Source of the DNA: Candidatus Kaiserbacteria bacterium
Lineage (GTDB): Bacteria; Patescibacteriota; Minisyncoccia; Phycocordibacterales; UBA918
Reading direction: 5' to 3'
Assembly: GCA_020428795.1 (NCBI GenBank)
Contig: JAGQME010000008.1
Location: forward strand, 1-32,198
DNA: 32,198 bases
The notes below the pieces were generated by a model. It was given only the letters and a program-made list of their open reading frames with translations. It ran no database searches and was not told the origin of the DNA. A program made the position numbers and the translations under genes. This document shows positions 16,446 to 23,880 of this stretch, in pieces (within the stretch, counting starts at the first letter, position 1; the number at the start of each line of letters is the position of its first letter).

Positions 16446-18305
16446 CTACATTATAGCGCCATCGACACTTTGGTTGGCTCGGTTATCGACAGTTGAATCA
16501 TTTAAACTTCCTTCGGATCCCACCACTTCGGCCTCATCGTCCGCCTTATCAAGTTCAAAGCCCATATCCAAACCAACCTTGGTACCAAAGACATTCATTT
16601 CTTCGTACGGAATAGTATGATCCAGAGCTTTGATGATGGCATCTTGATGCATGGTCATGAAACCATGTTTTCTGGCTGCCACCTCCATCTCTTCCTCAGA
16701 CCCACCCCGCAAAATCAACTCTTGAATATCAGGAGTGATTTCAAATGTCTCCGTCACCGCCACTCTTCCCTTGGTTCCAGCTGAACAACCCGGAGTAGGA
16801 TCGGGGTGCAACATAGTATCTGAATCTGGAATTCTAGAACGATAGCGCTCTGGTAGATTAGAAAACGAATCATCAATCATATCTTTAACCACCCCTTTCA
16901 CTTCCATAACCTTTGTACTACCAGGACATAGTCGACGGGCCAGACGTTGAGCAATAGCTAATTTAAGAGTTGGCGCAATCAAATACGGATCAACTCCCAT
17001 GTCTATCAATCTCGGAATCACACCGATTGAATTGTTGGTGTGAATAGTAGAAAGTACCAAGTGACCGGTCAAAGCGGCTTGAATGGCCAGTTGAGCTGTC
17101 TCCTTATCACGAATCTCTCCAACCATAATAATGTCAGGGTCTTGTCTAAGAGCACTACGTAGACCAGCTGCAAAGGTATAACCAATCTCCGGCCTAACCT
17201 GTGACTGACTAACATTCTTGATGTTGTACTCAACCGGATCTTCAAGTGAAAGCACGTTCTTTGTCTCCTTATCGACTTCGTCCATCATCGAATACAAAGT
17301 GGTGGACTTACCAGAACCAGTTGGTCCAGAAATCAATATGATGCCGTAAGGTTCCTTAATCACTCTTCTAATTACTTCTAGGTTGTAACTTGAAATACCG
17401 GTGTCTTCTAAATTATTAACTCCTCGGATATTATCCAAAATACGCATTACCACCTTTTCACCATGACTGGTTGGTAAAACAGATACACGGAAATCAATTT
17501 TTCGACCGTCGAAAGTGGCCGAAAAACGTCCGTCTTGAGGCTTTCTTTTTTCGTCAAGACGGACCGAGGCTAAGATTTTTACCCTAGCCACCACTGCGTC
17601 GCGGACATTTTTCGGCAATTCCAAACTTTTTTGTAACTCACCATCAACTCGAAACCTAACCACCACCTTCTCTTCATTTGGCTCAATGTGAATATCAGAA
17701 GCTGCCCCATCAACGGCATAACGCAAAATTGTAGCCACAATTTTGGTTACCGGAGCATCTTCTTTTAGGTTATCGATATTCTCAGTCTGTGTTTTACTTT
17801 TGGATTCTTTGGCTTTGGCGGTAATCTCGTTTTCTAGCTCATCCTCAAGTGAACCAAGCGCTTCTCCGACTTCACCACTTAATGATTCGTAGAAATTAAG
17901 AGCTTTGACAATATCAGAAGCCAGCATATACACCAGCTTATAGGGAATATTGTGCTTGGTGGAGATAAAGTTTAAAACTTCACGGACCTGAAGGTTATCA
18001 GGATCATTTGAAGCTACTATCAAAACTCCATCCTCAATCTTGAAAGGAACAATTCTGTAATATCTAGCTGATTCTTCTGATACATAAGATAGAATCTCCT
18101 CAGATAATTCGGCATCCTTTTCCAGAGTCATCGCTGGTGTACCGTAATACTCAGAAAAAATTTCCCTTATTACATCTTCACTGATACCGGCTTGAATCAT
18201 CGCCTCCTCGTAAGACACACCTTCTGTCTGTACCAATTTAGAAATAGCACCAACTACATCATCAGTGACTACACCTTTGTTTTTAAGTAATGCTAGCACA
18301 TCCAT
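16446..18305 (-). CDS. pilB: Pilus extension ATPase
   Basis: 619 residues. The N-terminal MshEN-like region (about 1-150, with YYGTPAMTLEKD) in other bacteria often binds c-di-GMP. The charged linker is residues 155-185. The ATPase has Walker A GPTGSGKS (327-334), the Asp box SLEDPVEY, Walker B DIIMVGEIRD (391-400) and His box LSTIHT. The C-terminal metal-binding region is reduced, with isolated cysteines (RRLCPG, PGCSAG). It drives pilus assembly. It follows the PilP-like gene by 7 nt. Confidence 0.96.
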   Translation of the reverse strand: MDVLALLKNKGVVTDDVVGAISKLVQTEGVSYEEAMIQAGISEDVIREIFSEYYGTPAMTLEKDAELSEEILSYVSEESARYYRIVPFKIEDGVLIVASNDPDNLQVREVLNFISTKHNIPYKLVYMLASDIVKALNFYESLSGEVGEALGSLEDELENEITAKAKESKSKTQTENIDNLKEDAPVTKIVATILRYAVDGAASDIHIEPNEEKVVVRFRVDGELQKSLELPKNVRDAVVARVKILASVRLDEKRKPQDGRFSATFDGRKIDFRVSVLPTSHGEKVVMRILDNIRGVNNLEDTGISSYNLEVIRRVIKEPYGIILISGPTGSGKSTTLYSMMDEVDKETKNVLSLEDPVEYNIKNVSQSQVRPEIGYTFAAGLRSALRQDPDIIMVGEIRDKETAQLAIQAALTGHLVLSTIHTNNSIGVIPRLIDMGVDPYLIAPTLKLAIAQRLARRLCPGSTKVMEVKGVVKDMIDDSFSNLPERYRSRIPDSDTMLHPDPTPGCSAGTKGRVAVTETFEITPDIQELILRGGSEEEMEVAARKHGFMTMHQDAIIKALDHTIPYEEMNVFGTKVGLDMGFELDKADDEAEVVGSEGSLNDSTVDNRANQSVDGAIM

Positions 18306-18312
18306 AATTGTG

Positions 18313-18606
18313 CTAATTAGTTACATCAAATGGATTCTGTCGACCGATTGGAACCGGAACAATCTGCTTCCTAACTTCCTTTAGACTTCTAAAGCGAGCG
18401 TCATTAAATAATGAATCATCAAGTTCAATCGCCTTTAGCTCACCCAACCGACTAAGAAACTCCGCCGCTTCAATAGAGGCTTGACTGGTACCTGAGACAG
18501 AAGTACCAGTCAAAACTGAATCTTGTTGACTATAGAAATAGTAACCAATGGCACCTAATACTATGATACCAAGTAGAGCCACTAGATTTTGTAACGTTGA
18601 AGACAT
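18313..18606 (-). CDS. Small membrane-anchored protein, PilP-like
   Basis: 97 residues. It has one membrane segment (about 8-24), then a short soluble part ending in PIGRQNPFDVTN. The GRxNPF ending recalls the conserved GR-x-PF segment of PilP, which bridges the PilN/PilO ring and the secretin. Its place after the PilO-like gene and before pilB supports the reading. No beta-domain of full-length PilP is present, which fits an organism without an outer membrane. Confidence 0.6.
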   Translation of the reverse strand: MSSTLQNLVALLGIIVLGAIGYYFYSQQDSVLTGTSVSGTSQASIEAAEFLSRLGELKAIELDDSLFNDARFRSLKEVRKQIVPVPIGRQNPFDVTN

Positions 18607-18611
18607 AGTGA

Positions 18612-19220
18612 TTATTGATTACTTGATAAAGCGTAAGTTTTTAATATAAGTTCAAACTCAATCTCATCAGGGTTGGCACCAACATCAAATTGTTTGGCTT
18701 GCTCGGCGTCACTACCAAAACTCAGATTAGTGATCTCCAAAATATAGGAGGTGGACTCTAGATCCCTAAGGAAACCGATAAATCCTTGGTAGTCAGATAT
18801 CATTGACAATTCGAAAGTCTGAGAGACAAATTTGTTGGCAGTAACGGCTTGTTCATCATAATAGTCATCAAAATCAACATCAGGGTTTGGTAAAATCACC
18901 TCACCAGCTGTCATATCTACTACCTTACCGCCGTTTTTCTCGACCAAAATCTGGACATCATCCATCACTGCAAAAGGTTCAATCTTTGATGGTAAAAATG
19001 TCTCTAAGGCTTTGATGTCGGCGTTACTAAACTCACTCTCTCTTAACAATAGTTGCTGTAATCTAGTGTTGAATTGATTGGCTTTTTCGGTCGCATCGGC
19101 ATACTCATAAATCTCATCCTGCACTACTCGAATATTGGCGAAGGTCGGTCGAATATAGCTAACAATAATAACCACCGAAATGATGATGAGAGCGACTTGA
19201 GTTACAGCTGTATTTCTCAT
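18612..19220 (-). CDS. PilO-like pilus assembly protein
   Basis: 202 residues. One N-terminal membrane helix (about 8-25) is followed by a coiled-coil (VVQDEIYEYADATEKANQF) and a ferredoxin-like domain (FELSMISDYQGFIGFLRDLESTSYILEITNLSF), the pattern of PilO. It would pair with the PilN-like protein to form the inner-membrane alignment complex. It is 13 nt after the PilN-like gene and 5 nt before the PilP-like gene. Confidence 0.75.
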   Translation of the reverse strand: MRNTAVTQVALIIISVVIIVSYIRPTFANIRVVQDEIYEYADATEKANQFNTRLQQLLLRESEFSNADIKALETFLPSKIEPFAVMDDVQILVEKNGGKVVDMTAGEVILPNPDVDFDDYYDEQAVTANKFVSQTFELSMISDYQGFIGFLRDLESTSYILEITNLSFGSDAEQAKQFDVGANPDEIEFELILKTYALSSNQ

Positions 19221-19233
19221 AAAAAATTATTGA

Positions 19234-19986
19234 TTATATTTCTTCACCATTATTAACCTCTTCAGAAGAATTGACTGATGAAGTGGCGGCGTCCATCTCT
19301 AAATCATTTAGCTCATCGGTAGCTTCCATAGAAGTTTCTTCAGTAAGCTCTTCTTCGACCAAAACACCATCTGGCTGATATCTTAAATCAGCCACCTTAA
19401 ATCCTCCTGACAAAGCAAAAGCAATCGCCTGACCTTCACTTCTGGCGACATCGTCACCGATCTGACTATCTCTTGAGGTGTAGCTTTGATTGATAATTCC
19501 AGCTTGACGTAAGGTTTCGTTGGCAGCAAACACGTCCCTTTGGAACCTAGCGTCATTTAGGTTTCGGGCCAAAGCATTTACTACGACACTAATGGCTCCA
19601 AATTCGGTTCGGTCATATTCGATACCAGTTAGTTGTACGGTGTTTAAAGTCGATATTTCAAGCGCCTTAAAAATATCAGCCACTGAAACATGGGTATCTA
19701 ATACTATGTTGGCATTGTTTATTCTTAATTCGAGTTCTTTCAACCTTTCTAGGTCACTGGCATTAAAGGCATTTCGCTCATTAGCTAATTGTTCTTTTTG
19801 TGCATCTAACTGTGAATTGACCGTTACATCAAAAAAGAAAGTTCCAGCCGAAGCGATTAGAGTACCGAAGAACAAAACCAAACTAAGATATGTAAAAACA
19901 TAAATCTTTCGTACACCGCGAGGTCGGATGACACTCTTGGTAGGAGATTTTGGAATAAACGAAGAAGGACCTTGAGGACTTATCAT
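19234..19986 (-). CDS. PilN-like pilus assembly protein
   Basis: 250 residues. There is a basic cytoplasmic N-terminus of about 28 residues, one membrane helix (about 30-52), a coiled-coil (SQLDAQKEQLANERNAF region), then a PilN-like domain with STLNTVQLTGIEYDRTEF and VNALARNLNDARFQRDV. The C-terminal tail is strongly acidic. The N-terminus would bind PilM as in the PilM-PilN pair. TATAAT (19995-20000) is 8 nt before the ATG. Confidence 0.75.
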   Translation of the reverse strand: MISPQGPSSFIPKSPTKSVIRPRGVRKIYVFTYLSLVLFFGTLIASAGTFFFDVTVNSQLDAQKEQLANERNAFNASDLERLKELELRINNANIVLDTHVSVADIFKALEISTLNTVQLTGIEYDRTEFGAISVVVNALARNLNDARFQRDVFAANETLRQAGIINQSYTSRDSQIGDDVARSEGQAIAFALSGGFKVADLRYQPDGVLVEEELTEETSMEATDELNDLEMDAATSSVNSSEEVNNGEEI

Positions 19987-20043
19987 ACAAAGACATTATA
20001 CTTCTATTATTGGCTGGGGTACTGATTGTCCTGTGGACAGGTT

Positions 20044-21123
20044 TTAATTTTCAAAAGAGCGAAGAGCTCCACCAAGCGCCACTGTAAATGAAGGGGCTAT
20101 TTCTTGCAGTCTAGATTCCATAAAAGCTGGATAGGCTACCTTAGAAAAAGCGTTGGCTCTCTCAACAGTTCGATCTAACATATAACCAGAAAAAGGAACC
20201 ATCTCTCCAAAACTAGCTGAACCGCCAGTCAAAATTACTCGCTCAACTTTCTCCCCCACCTTCATTTCATTTTGAGTCAAAACTCTTTTGAATTCCTGCA
20301 AAGGACGTTCAAACGTACTAATGACAGCCTTCTTAATATCCAGACTATTCTCCATATCAGGAGAAAAATTTCGTTTAGCATTTTCTGCTGCTTCGTGAGA
20401 TAGACCGGTTAATTCCATTATTCTGTCTGTAGCCTGTGAACCACCAATTCTAACTCGGTGGATTTTTCTTAACATACCTTGATGAATAATGTACATCTTA
20501 GAGGTCTCAGCTCCCAAGTCCAGAATCGCCACAGCCCTATCTTTTGGTTTGGACAAGGCTCTCACAGCACTAAATAATTCACTTTCCGCTGGCTGCACAA
20601 ACTTCTGAACCGATTGCATTACTGAGGTCATTTCTGAATAGGGATCATTTTGGACAGCAACGACTAATATTTCTCGCACGTTATCTGGCACATTCCCCAA
20701 CGGTGGTAATTCCGTCCAGTCCAAAGTCACGTCAGCCAGCGGGATTGGGATATATTTTCTGGCCTCTACCCTAACCCTCGGTCCGATGTCTTCCTCCGGC
20801 TTGGCTGTCATCGACATAATGGTTACAAAACTAGAGGATAGAGGCATGGACAATAAGCCTGATTCGGCACTCACACCAGACTCATTGATAACGTCCGTCA
20901 AAGCTTGAGTCTTTTTCTTCTCATCTAATTTTACCGGCTTACCTAATTCAGAATCGGCGTATGGTCCTAACTGTATCTCACCATAGGTTTTTAGGACAAC
21001 CAAATCTTTCCTTTTCTCTAATTCCACCACCTTAATAGAAGAACTACCAAAATCAATACCAACGACATTGTTTGGAGTAACATTTTTTTTATGACCAGAC
21101 AGTAAACTGGTTAGGTTGAACAT
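20044..21123 (-). CDS. pilM: Type IV pilus assembly ATPase, actin-like
   Basis: 359 residues from the ATG at 21123. Actin/FtsA-like fold: phosphate-1 GIDFGSSSIKVVEL, phosphate-2 VAILDLGAETSKMYI, adenosine motif VILTGGSASFGEM. PilM is cytoplasmic and docks on the PilN N-terminus. An earlier in-frame ATG (21186) overlaps comF, and the TATTAT box (21131-21136) lies 7 nt before 21123, so the shorter, probably leaderless form is preferred. It is the first gene of the pilus cluster. Confidence 0.93.
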   Translation of the reverse strand: MFNLTSLLSGHKKNVTPNNVVGIDFGSSSIKVVELEKRKDLVVLKTYGEIQLGPYADSELGKPVKLDEKKKTQALTDVINESGVSAESGLLSMPLSSSFVTIMSMTAKPEEDIGPRVRVEARKYIPIPLADVTLDWTELPPLGNVPDNVREILVVAVQNDPYSEMTSVMQSVQKFVQPAESELFSAVRALSKPKDRAVAILDLGAETSKMYIIHQGMLRKIHRVRIGGSQATDRIMELTGLSHEAAENAKRNFSPDMENSLDIKKAVISTFERPLQEFKRVLTQNEMKVGEKVERVILTGGSASFGEMVPFSGYMLDRTVERANAFSKVAYPAFMESRLQEIAPSFTVALGGALRSFEN

Positions 21124-21129
21124 AACACC

Positions 21130-21170
21130 TATAATAGTATCATTACTTTTGAGCAAAGTAAGGTTTTGAT
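21130..21170. promoter_or_regulatory. Overlapping divergent promoter between pilM and comF
   Basis: Plus-strand TATAAT (21130-21135) and minus-strand TATTAT (21131-21136) occupy the same bases, a symmetric -10. The comF side has a leader of about 29 nt with AAGG 7 nt before its ATG. The pilM side is leaderless by spacing. Confidence 0.65.
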
Positions 21171-21776
21171 ATGAACTTTTCAACAATAATTAATTTTATT
21201 TTTCCCCCTTCTTACGATGAGAAAACTCTTAAGGCTTGTTCTGACAAAAAATTTTTAGATTATTATCAACCACAGACAATAAATAACGTCATTACTCTAT
21301 TACCTTTCACTGAACCAAGTGTAAAAGCAGCCATACATTTAACCAAATGGCACGCCAAGTCAAGAGCTATAAAATTACTTGGTATGATTCTGGCTAAAAA
21401 CTTAGCCGGTTATGAAAAAGAGACTGTTATCATTCCAATTCCACTGTCAAAAAAGCGCTTTCACGAACGTGGTTATAATCAGGTTGATTTGATTATCAAA
21501 AGCGCCCTCGAGCAAGGTTTGGAATTAGATTACCAAAAAAATATTTTAAGTAGGTGTAAAAATACCAAACCACAAACTTCATTAAAAAGATCAGACCGGA
21601 CCCAAAACATCATTGGAGCCTTTTCTTGCTCCAGCACAAAAGGACAATATCTAACTGGTCGGTCAGTAATTATCATTGATGATGTGATGACCACTGGTTC
21701 TACACTTAAGGAGGCAGAAGCTTCGCTTCTGCCTCACCACCCCTCCTCCATCACCACTCTAGCTTTGGCTCATTAA
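21171..21776 (+). CDS. comF: ComF-like phosphoribosyltransferase-fold protein
   Basis: 201 residues. ComF family: the PRTase domain with IPIPLSKKRFHERGYNQVD and the PRPP loop VIIIDDVMTTGSTLKE. ComF is needed for DNA uptake in naturally competent bacteria. The N-terminal zinc ribbon (paired CxxC) of full-length ComF is absent; only one Cys remains in the first 60 residues. An in-frame 10-bp hairpin (21711-21720/21726-21735) encodes EAEASLLPH just after the PRPP loop. Divergent from pilM, with a shared promoter, which supports a joint role in DNA uptake. Confidence 0.88.
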   Translation: MNFSTIINFIFPPSYDEKTLKACSDKKFLDYYQPQTINNVITLLPFTEPSVKAAIHLTKWHAKSRAIKLLGMILAKNLAGYEKETVIIPIPLSKKRFHERGYNQVDLIIKSALEQGLELDYQKNILSRCKNTKPQTSLKRSDRTQNIIGAFSCSSTKGQYLTGRSVIIIDDVMTTGSTLKEAEASLLPHHPSSITTLALAH

Positions 21777-21780
21777 GAAA

Positions 21781-21876
21781 ATGTCTCTAGCCTCACCACA
21801 AGCAATCGCAATCAAACTTGTTTCGGGCTATCACTGGCAAAAATATGGCTACAAAACTTTGGTTCGTTCTCATTGA
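21781..21876 (+). CDS. Possible 31-residue small protein after comF
   Basis: ATG 4 nt after the comF stop; 31 residues, mixed composition with a basic aromatic C-terminal half (SGYHWQKYGYKTLVRSH). No Shine-Dalgarno sequence is seen and I do not recognise it. Part of its frame lies in a 14-bp inverted repeat (21834-21847 with 21914-21927). It could be a real small protein translated after comF or chance. Confidence 0.25.
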   Translation: MSLASPQAIAIKLVSGYHWQKYGYKTLVRSH

Positions 21877-22099
21877 ACGATTGTTCAATTCAAACTCCAC
21901 CTAGTTTTTCGCACATATTTTTGCCAGCTTTTAACCTTGATGAGACTGGAGACAATTTCTTAGAAAATGTTTCCAGTTTCGCTAGTCCAGTAACCAAAAT
22001 CAACCCAAAAACTACACCTAAAAGTGATGCCTGAACAAAAAAAAGAATCACCGCTTTAATCACTGCTTTAAAGCAGTGATTAAAGCGGTGATTCTTTTT
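21834..22099. terminator. Inverted repeat and 60-base perfect palindrome (bidirectional terminator)
   Basis: CTGGCAAAAATATG (21834-21847) recurs inverted at 21914-21927. Further on, 22040-22099 is a perfect 60-base palindrome with an A-run on the left and a T-run on the right, so it can terminate transcription from comF and from the opposite strand. An open frame on the minus strand (21890-22132) begins by reading through the palindrome and is not counted as a gene. Confidence 0.75.
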
Positions 22100-22109
22100 A
22101 CCCCCCTCC

Positions 22110-22135
22110 AGTATGATATAATGTAATATCATACT
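22110..22135 (+). promoter_or_regulatory. Palindromic operator-like site over a -10 box
   Basis: AGTATGATAT (22110-22119) and ATATCATACT (22126-22135) form a perfect 10-bp inverted repeat that encloses TATAAT (22117-22122). A promoter here would read toward the cohesin/dockerin gene with a leader of about 87 nt. A second -10 (CATAAT, 22204-22209) lies 6 nt before that gene's ATG. Confidence 0.5.
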
Positions 22136-22215
22136 ATTGATTATTAGGTTGGGTTTATATGAGTTAGTTGATTAGCTGTAGGGTTCTGATAACAAATTTA
22201 TGTCATAATATAACT

Positions 22216-22962
22216 ATGCCCCAAATTCAAATCGGTAGATTACTAACCGCTGGTGTCATCCTGGCCTTCACCAGCCTGATAAGTGTATTCATGCTGACAG
22301 AATCAGATGATATTGTCGCCGACATGAAACTAAACCCCACCAGCGGTACTTATGAAATAAACGAGGAGTTTGAAGTTTTGGTTGAAGTTTCTTCTAAAGT
22401 ACCGGTTAATGTTTTTAGTGGTGATATTTGGTATGATCCCAAAATTCTAAACGTAAAAAGCATAAACTACAATACCAAGGTGGCTGACTTATGGGCGGTT
22501 GAACCATGGTTTGAAAATGGCGACGGTACCATCACCTTTGCCGGCGGCACCACCAAAAAGAATGGGTTTACCGGTAATGGCACTTTGCTCAACATTACCT
22601 TCGAAAGTATCGCCGAGGGTGAAGGATCGTTACAATTAGTAAACTCTGTGATACTCAAACATGATGGTCTGGGTTCCGAAACTAAACTAGCTTCCGATGC
22701 CATAGATGCCATCTTTACTATTGCTCCAGAGCAAATGGCCGAAGATATCGTAGCTAAACCAGCCGACAACAGTGGTCATATTAAAACCATCAAACAAAAA
22801 CCTAGTACCGATTTAAACAACGATGGCAAAACCACCGTGGTTGATGTCAGTATTTTTATGATTCATTTAAGTAGCCAAAATAAATTATCTGATTTCAACC
22901 AAGATAATAAAGTTAATACTAAAGACTTAAGTATCATTTTAAATGACATAAAAAAAGACTAA
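22216..22962 (+). CDS. Secreted protein with cohesin domain and dockerin repeats
   Basis: 248 residues from the ATG at 22216. An N-terminal membrane/signal segment (about 8-26) is followed by a cohesin-type beta-sandwich (about 35-175: MKLNPTSGTYEINEEFEVLVEVSS, VFSGDIWYDPKILNVKSI, GTLLNITF). Two dockerin-type calcium-binding repeats close it: DLNNDGKTTVVDVSIFM and DFNQDNKVNTKDLSIIL. Cohesin and dockerin normally bind each other in trans to build surface complexes; here both are in one chain, so it could self-associate or chain. An earlier ATG at 22168 is upstream of CATAAT and less likely. The second repeat has Asn for the usual Gly in the calcium loop. Confidence 0.85.
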   Translation: MPQIQIGRLLTAGVILAFTSLISVFMLTESDDIVADMKLNPTSGTYEINEEFEVLVEVSSKVPVNVFSGDIWYDPKILNVKSINYNTKVADLWAVEPWFENGDGTITFAGGTTKKNGFTGNGTLLNITFESIAEGEGSLQLVNSVILKHDGLGSETKLASDAIDAIFTIAPEQMAEDIVAKPADNSGHIKTIKQKPSTDLNNDGKTTVVDVSIFMIHLSSQNKLSDFNQDNKVNTKDLSIILNDIKKD

Positions 22963-22990
22963 CAGAAACTCCTGAGAAAATTGTCTGAAA

Positions 22991-23239
22991 TCATTTTGAT
23001 CGATGCGGACAACCTGGCCAACAACACGGTCGTCGCTTCCCTCCCACCAATTCCTTTTCAACTCTCTCAAGATGATTCTTTCTAGTTTCTTCTTTTTTAA
23101 CCGATGTAATCCAACAAATCCATTCGTTACGAGCCAGCGGTGTTATATCCTCCCAAGCTTCATGAAATTTAGGTGAAGCTGAGATGGCTTTTTTTAGATC
23201 AGCTGGTACTTTATGAACTACTCCGTTTGATATTTTCAT
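22991..23239 (-). CDS. YdeI/OmpD-associated family protein
   Basis: 82 residues. VPADLKKAISASPKFHEAWEDITPLARNEWICWITSVKKEETRKNHLERVEKEL is the C-terminal helical domain of YdeI/OmdA-type proteins (PF13376-like), in which the LARNEW...W-x-x...K-x-x-TR pattern is conserved. The role is poorly known; some members were linked to bacteriocin or peptide resistance. The chain consists of this domain only and ends in a Cys-rich tail (RPCCWPGCPHRSK). It runs parallel to the VOC gene 59 nt upstream. Confidence 0.75.
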   Translation of the reverse strand: MKISNGVVHKVPADLKKAISASPKFHEAWEDITPLARNEWICWITSVKKEETRKNHLERVEKELVGGKRRPCCWPGCPHRSK

Positions 23240-23298
23240 CTTAGTTATTAAGTTAAAGATTTTAATAGTATTAAAATGAGGTGTAAGGTGTGATTTTG

Positions 23299-23781
23299 TT
23301 ATCCTCTACGAGCGATTTCAATCTTGGCGACATCGATTTTTTGCATAGTCATCATAGCATCAAAGGCTCGTTTTGCTTCCTCACCACCCGCCGAAAATGC
23401 CTCCATGAGAGTACGTGGTATGATCTGCCACGATACGCCCCACTTATCCTTACACCAACCACAGGCACTTTCTTGTCCTTCATTTTGAACAATGGCATTC
23501 CAATACTGATCCGTTTCCGCTTGGTCATCGGTTATAATCTGAAACGAAAAAGCTTCACTTTGTTTAAAAGCCGAACCACCATTGAGTCCCACACAAGGAA
23601 TCCCGAACACCGTAAATTCCACCGTTAGTACATCACCCTTTCTACCATCCGGGAAACCGGACGGAGCGTGAAATATTACGCCGACTTGGCTGTCAGGAAA
23701 GATTGAAGCGTAAAACCGAGCGGCCGCTAGGGCATCTTTCTCGTACCAAAGACAAATTGTATTCTTAGCTTGTTTATTCAT
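23299..23781 (-). CDS. VOC-fold protein, PhnB/3-demethylubiquinone-methyltransferase-like
   Basis: 160 residues. PhnB-like glyoxalase/VOC fold: ICLWYEKDALAAARFYASIFPDSQVG at the start, VEFTVFGIPCVGLNGG in the middle, then CGWCKDKWGVSWQIIPRTL, the typical C-terminal strand. The annotation name demethylubiquinone methyltransferase is historical and no ubiquinone pathway is implied. Such genes often travel with SRPBCC/AHSA1 and ArsR genes; here those lie 5.6 kb away across the giant gene. Confidence 0.85.
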   Translation of the reverse strand: MNKQAKNTICLWYEKDALAAARFYASIFPDSQVGVIFHAPSGFPDGRKGDVLTVEFTVFGIPCVGLNGGSAFKQSEAFSFQIITDDQAETDQYWNAIVQNEGQESACGWCKDKWGVSWQIIPRTLMEAFSAGGEEAKRAFDAMMTMQKIDVAKIEIARRG

Positions 23782-23843
23782 ATTTATAATTTTATAGATT
23801 TATAGCAATTTAATTTTATGACAAATTTTTAGTCCAGACAAAC

Positions 23844-23880
23844 AAAAAGCGTCCTCATCAGGACGCTTTTTGCTTTATTT
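23844..23880. terminator. Bidirectional intrinsic terminator after the giant surface gene
   Basis: A 12-bp perfect stem (23844-23855/23860-23871) with a CATC loop; A-run and T-run flanks make it work in both directions. On the minus strand it follows the stop of the giant gene within 10 nt. Confidence 0.9.

Noticed and set aside
21890-22132. Minus-strand 80-residue open frame with a hydrophobic stretch
   Set aside because: Its first third is a read-through of the 60-base palindrome and its end runs through a 14-bp inverted repeat. There is no ribosome-binding site. A shorter real peptide inside cannot be fully excluded.
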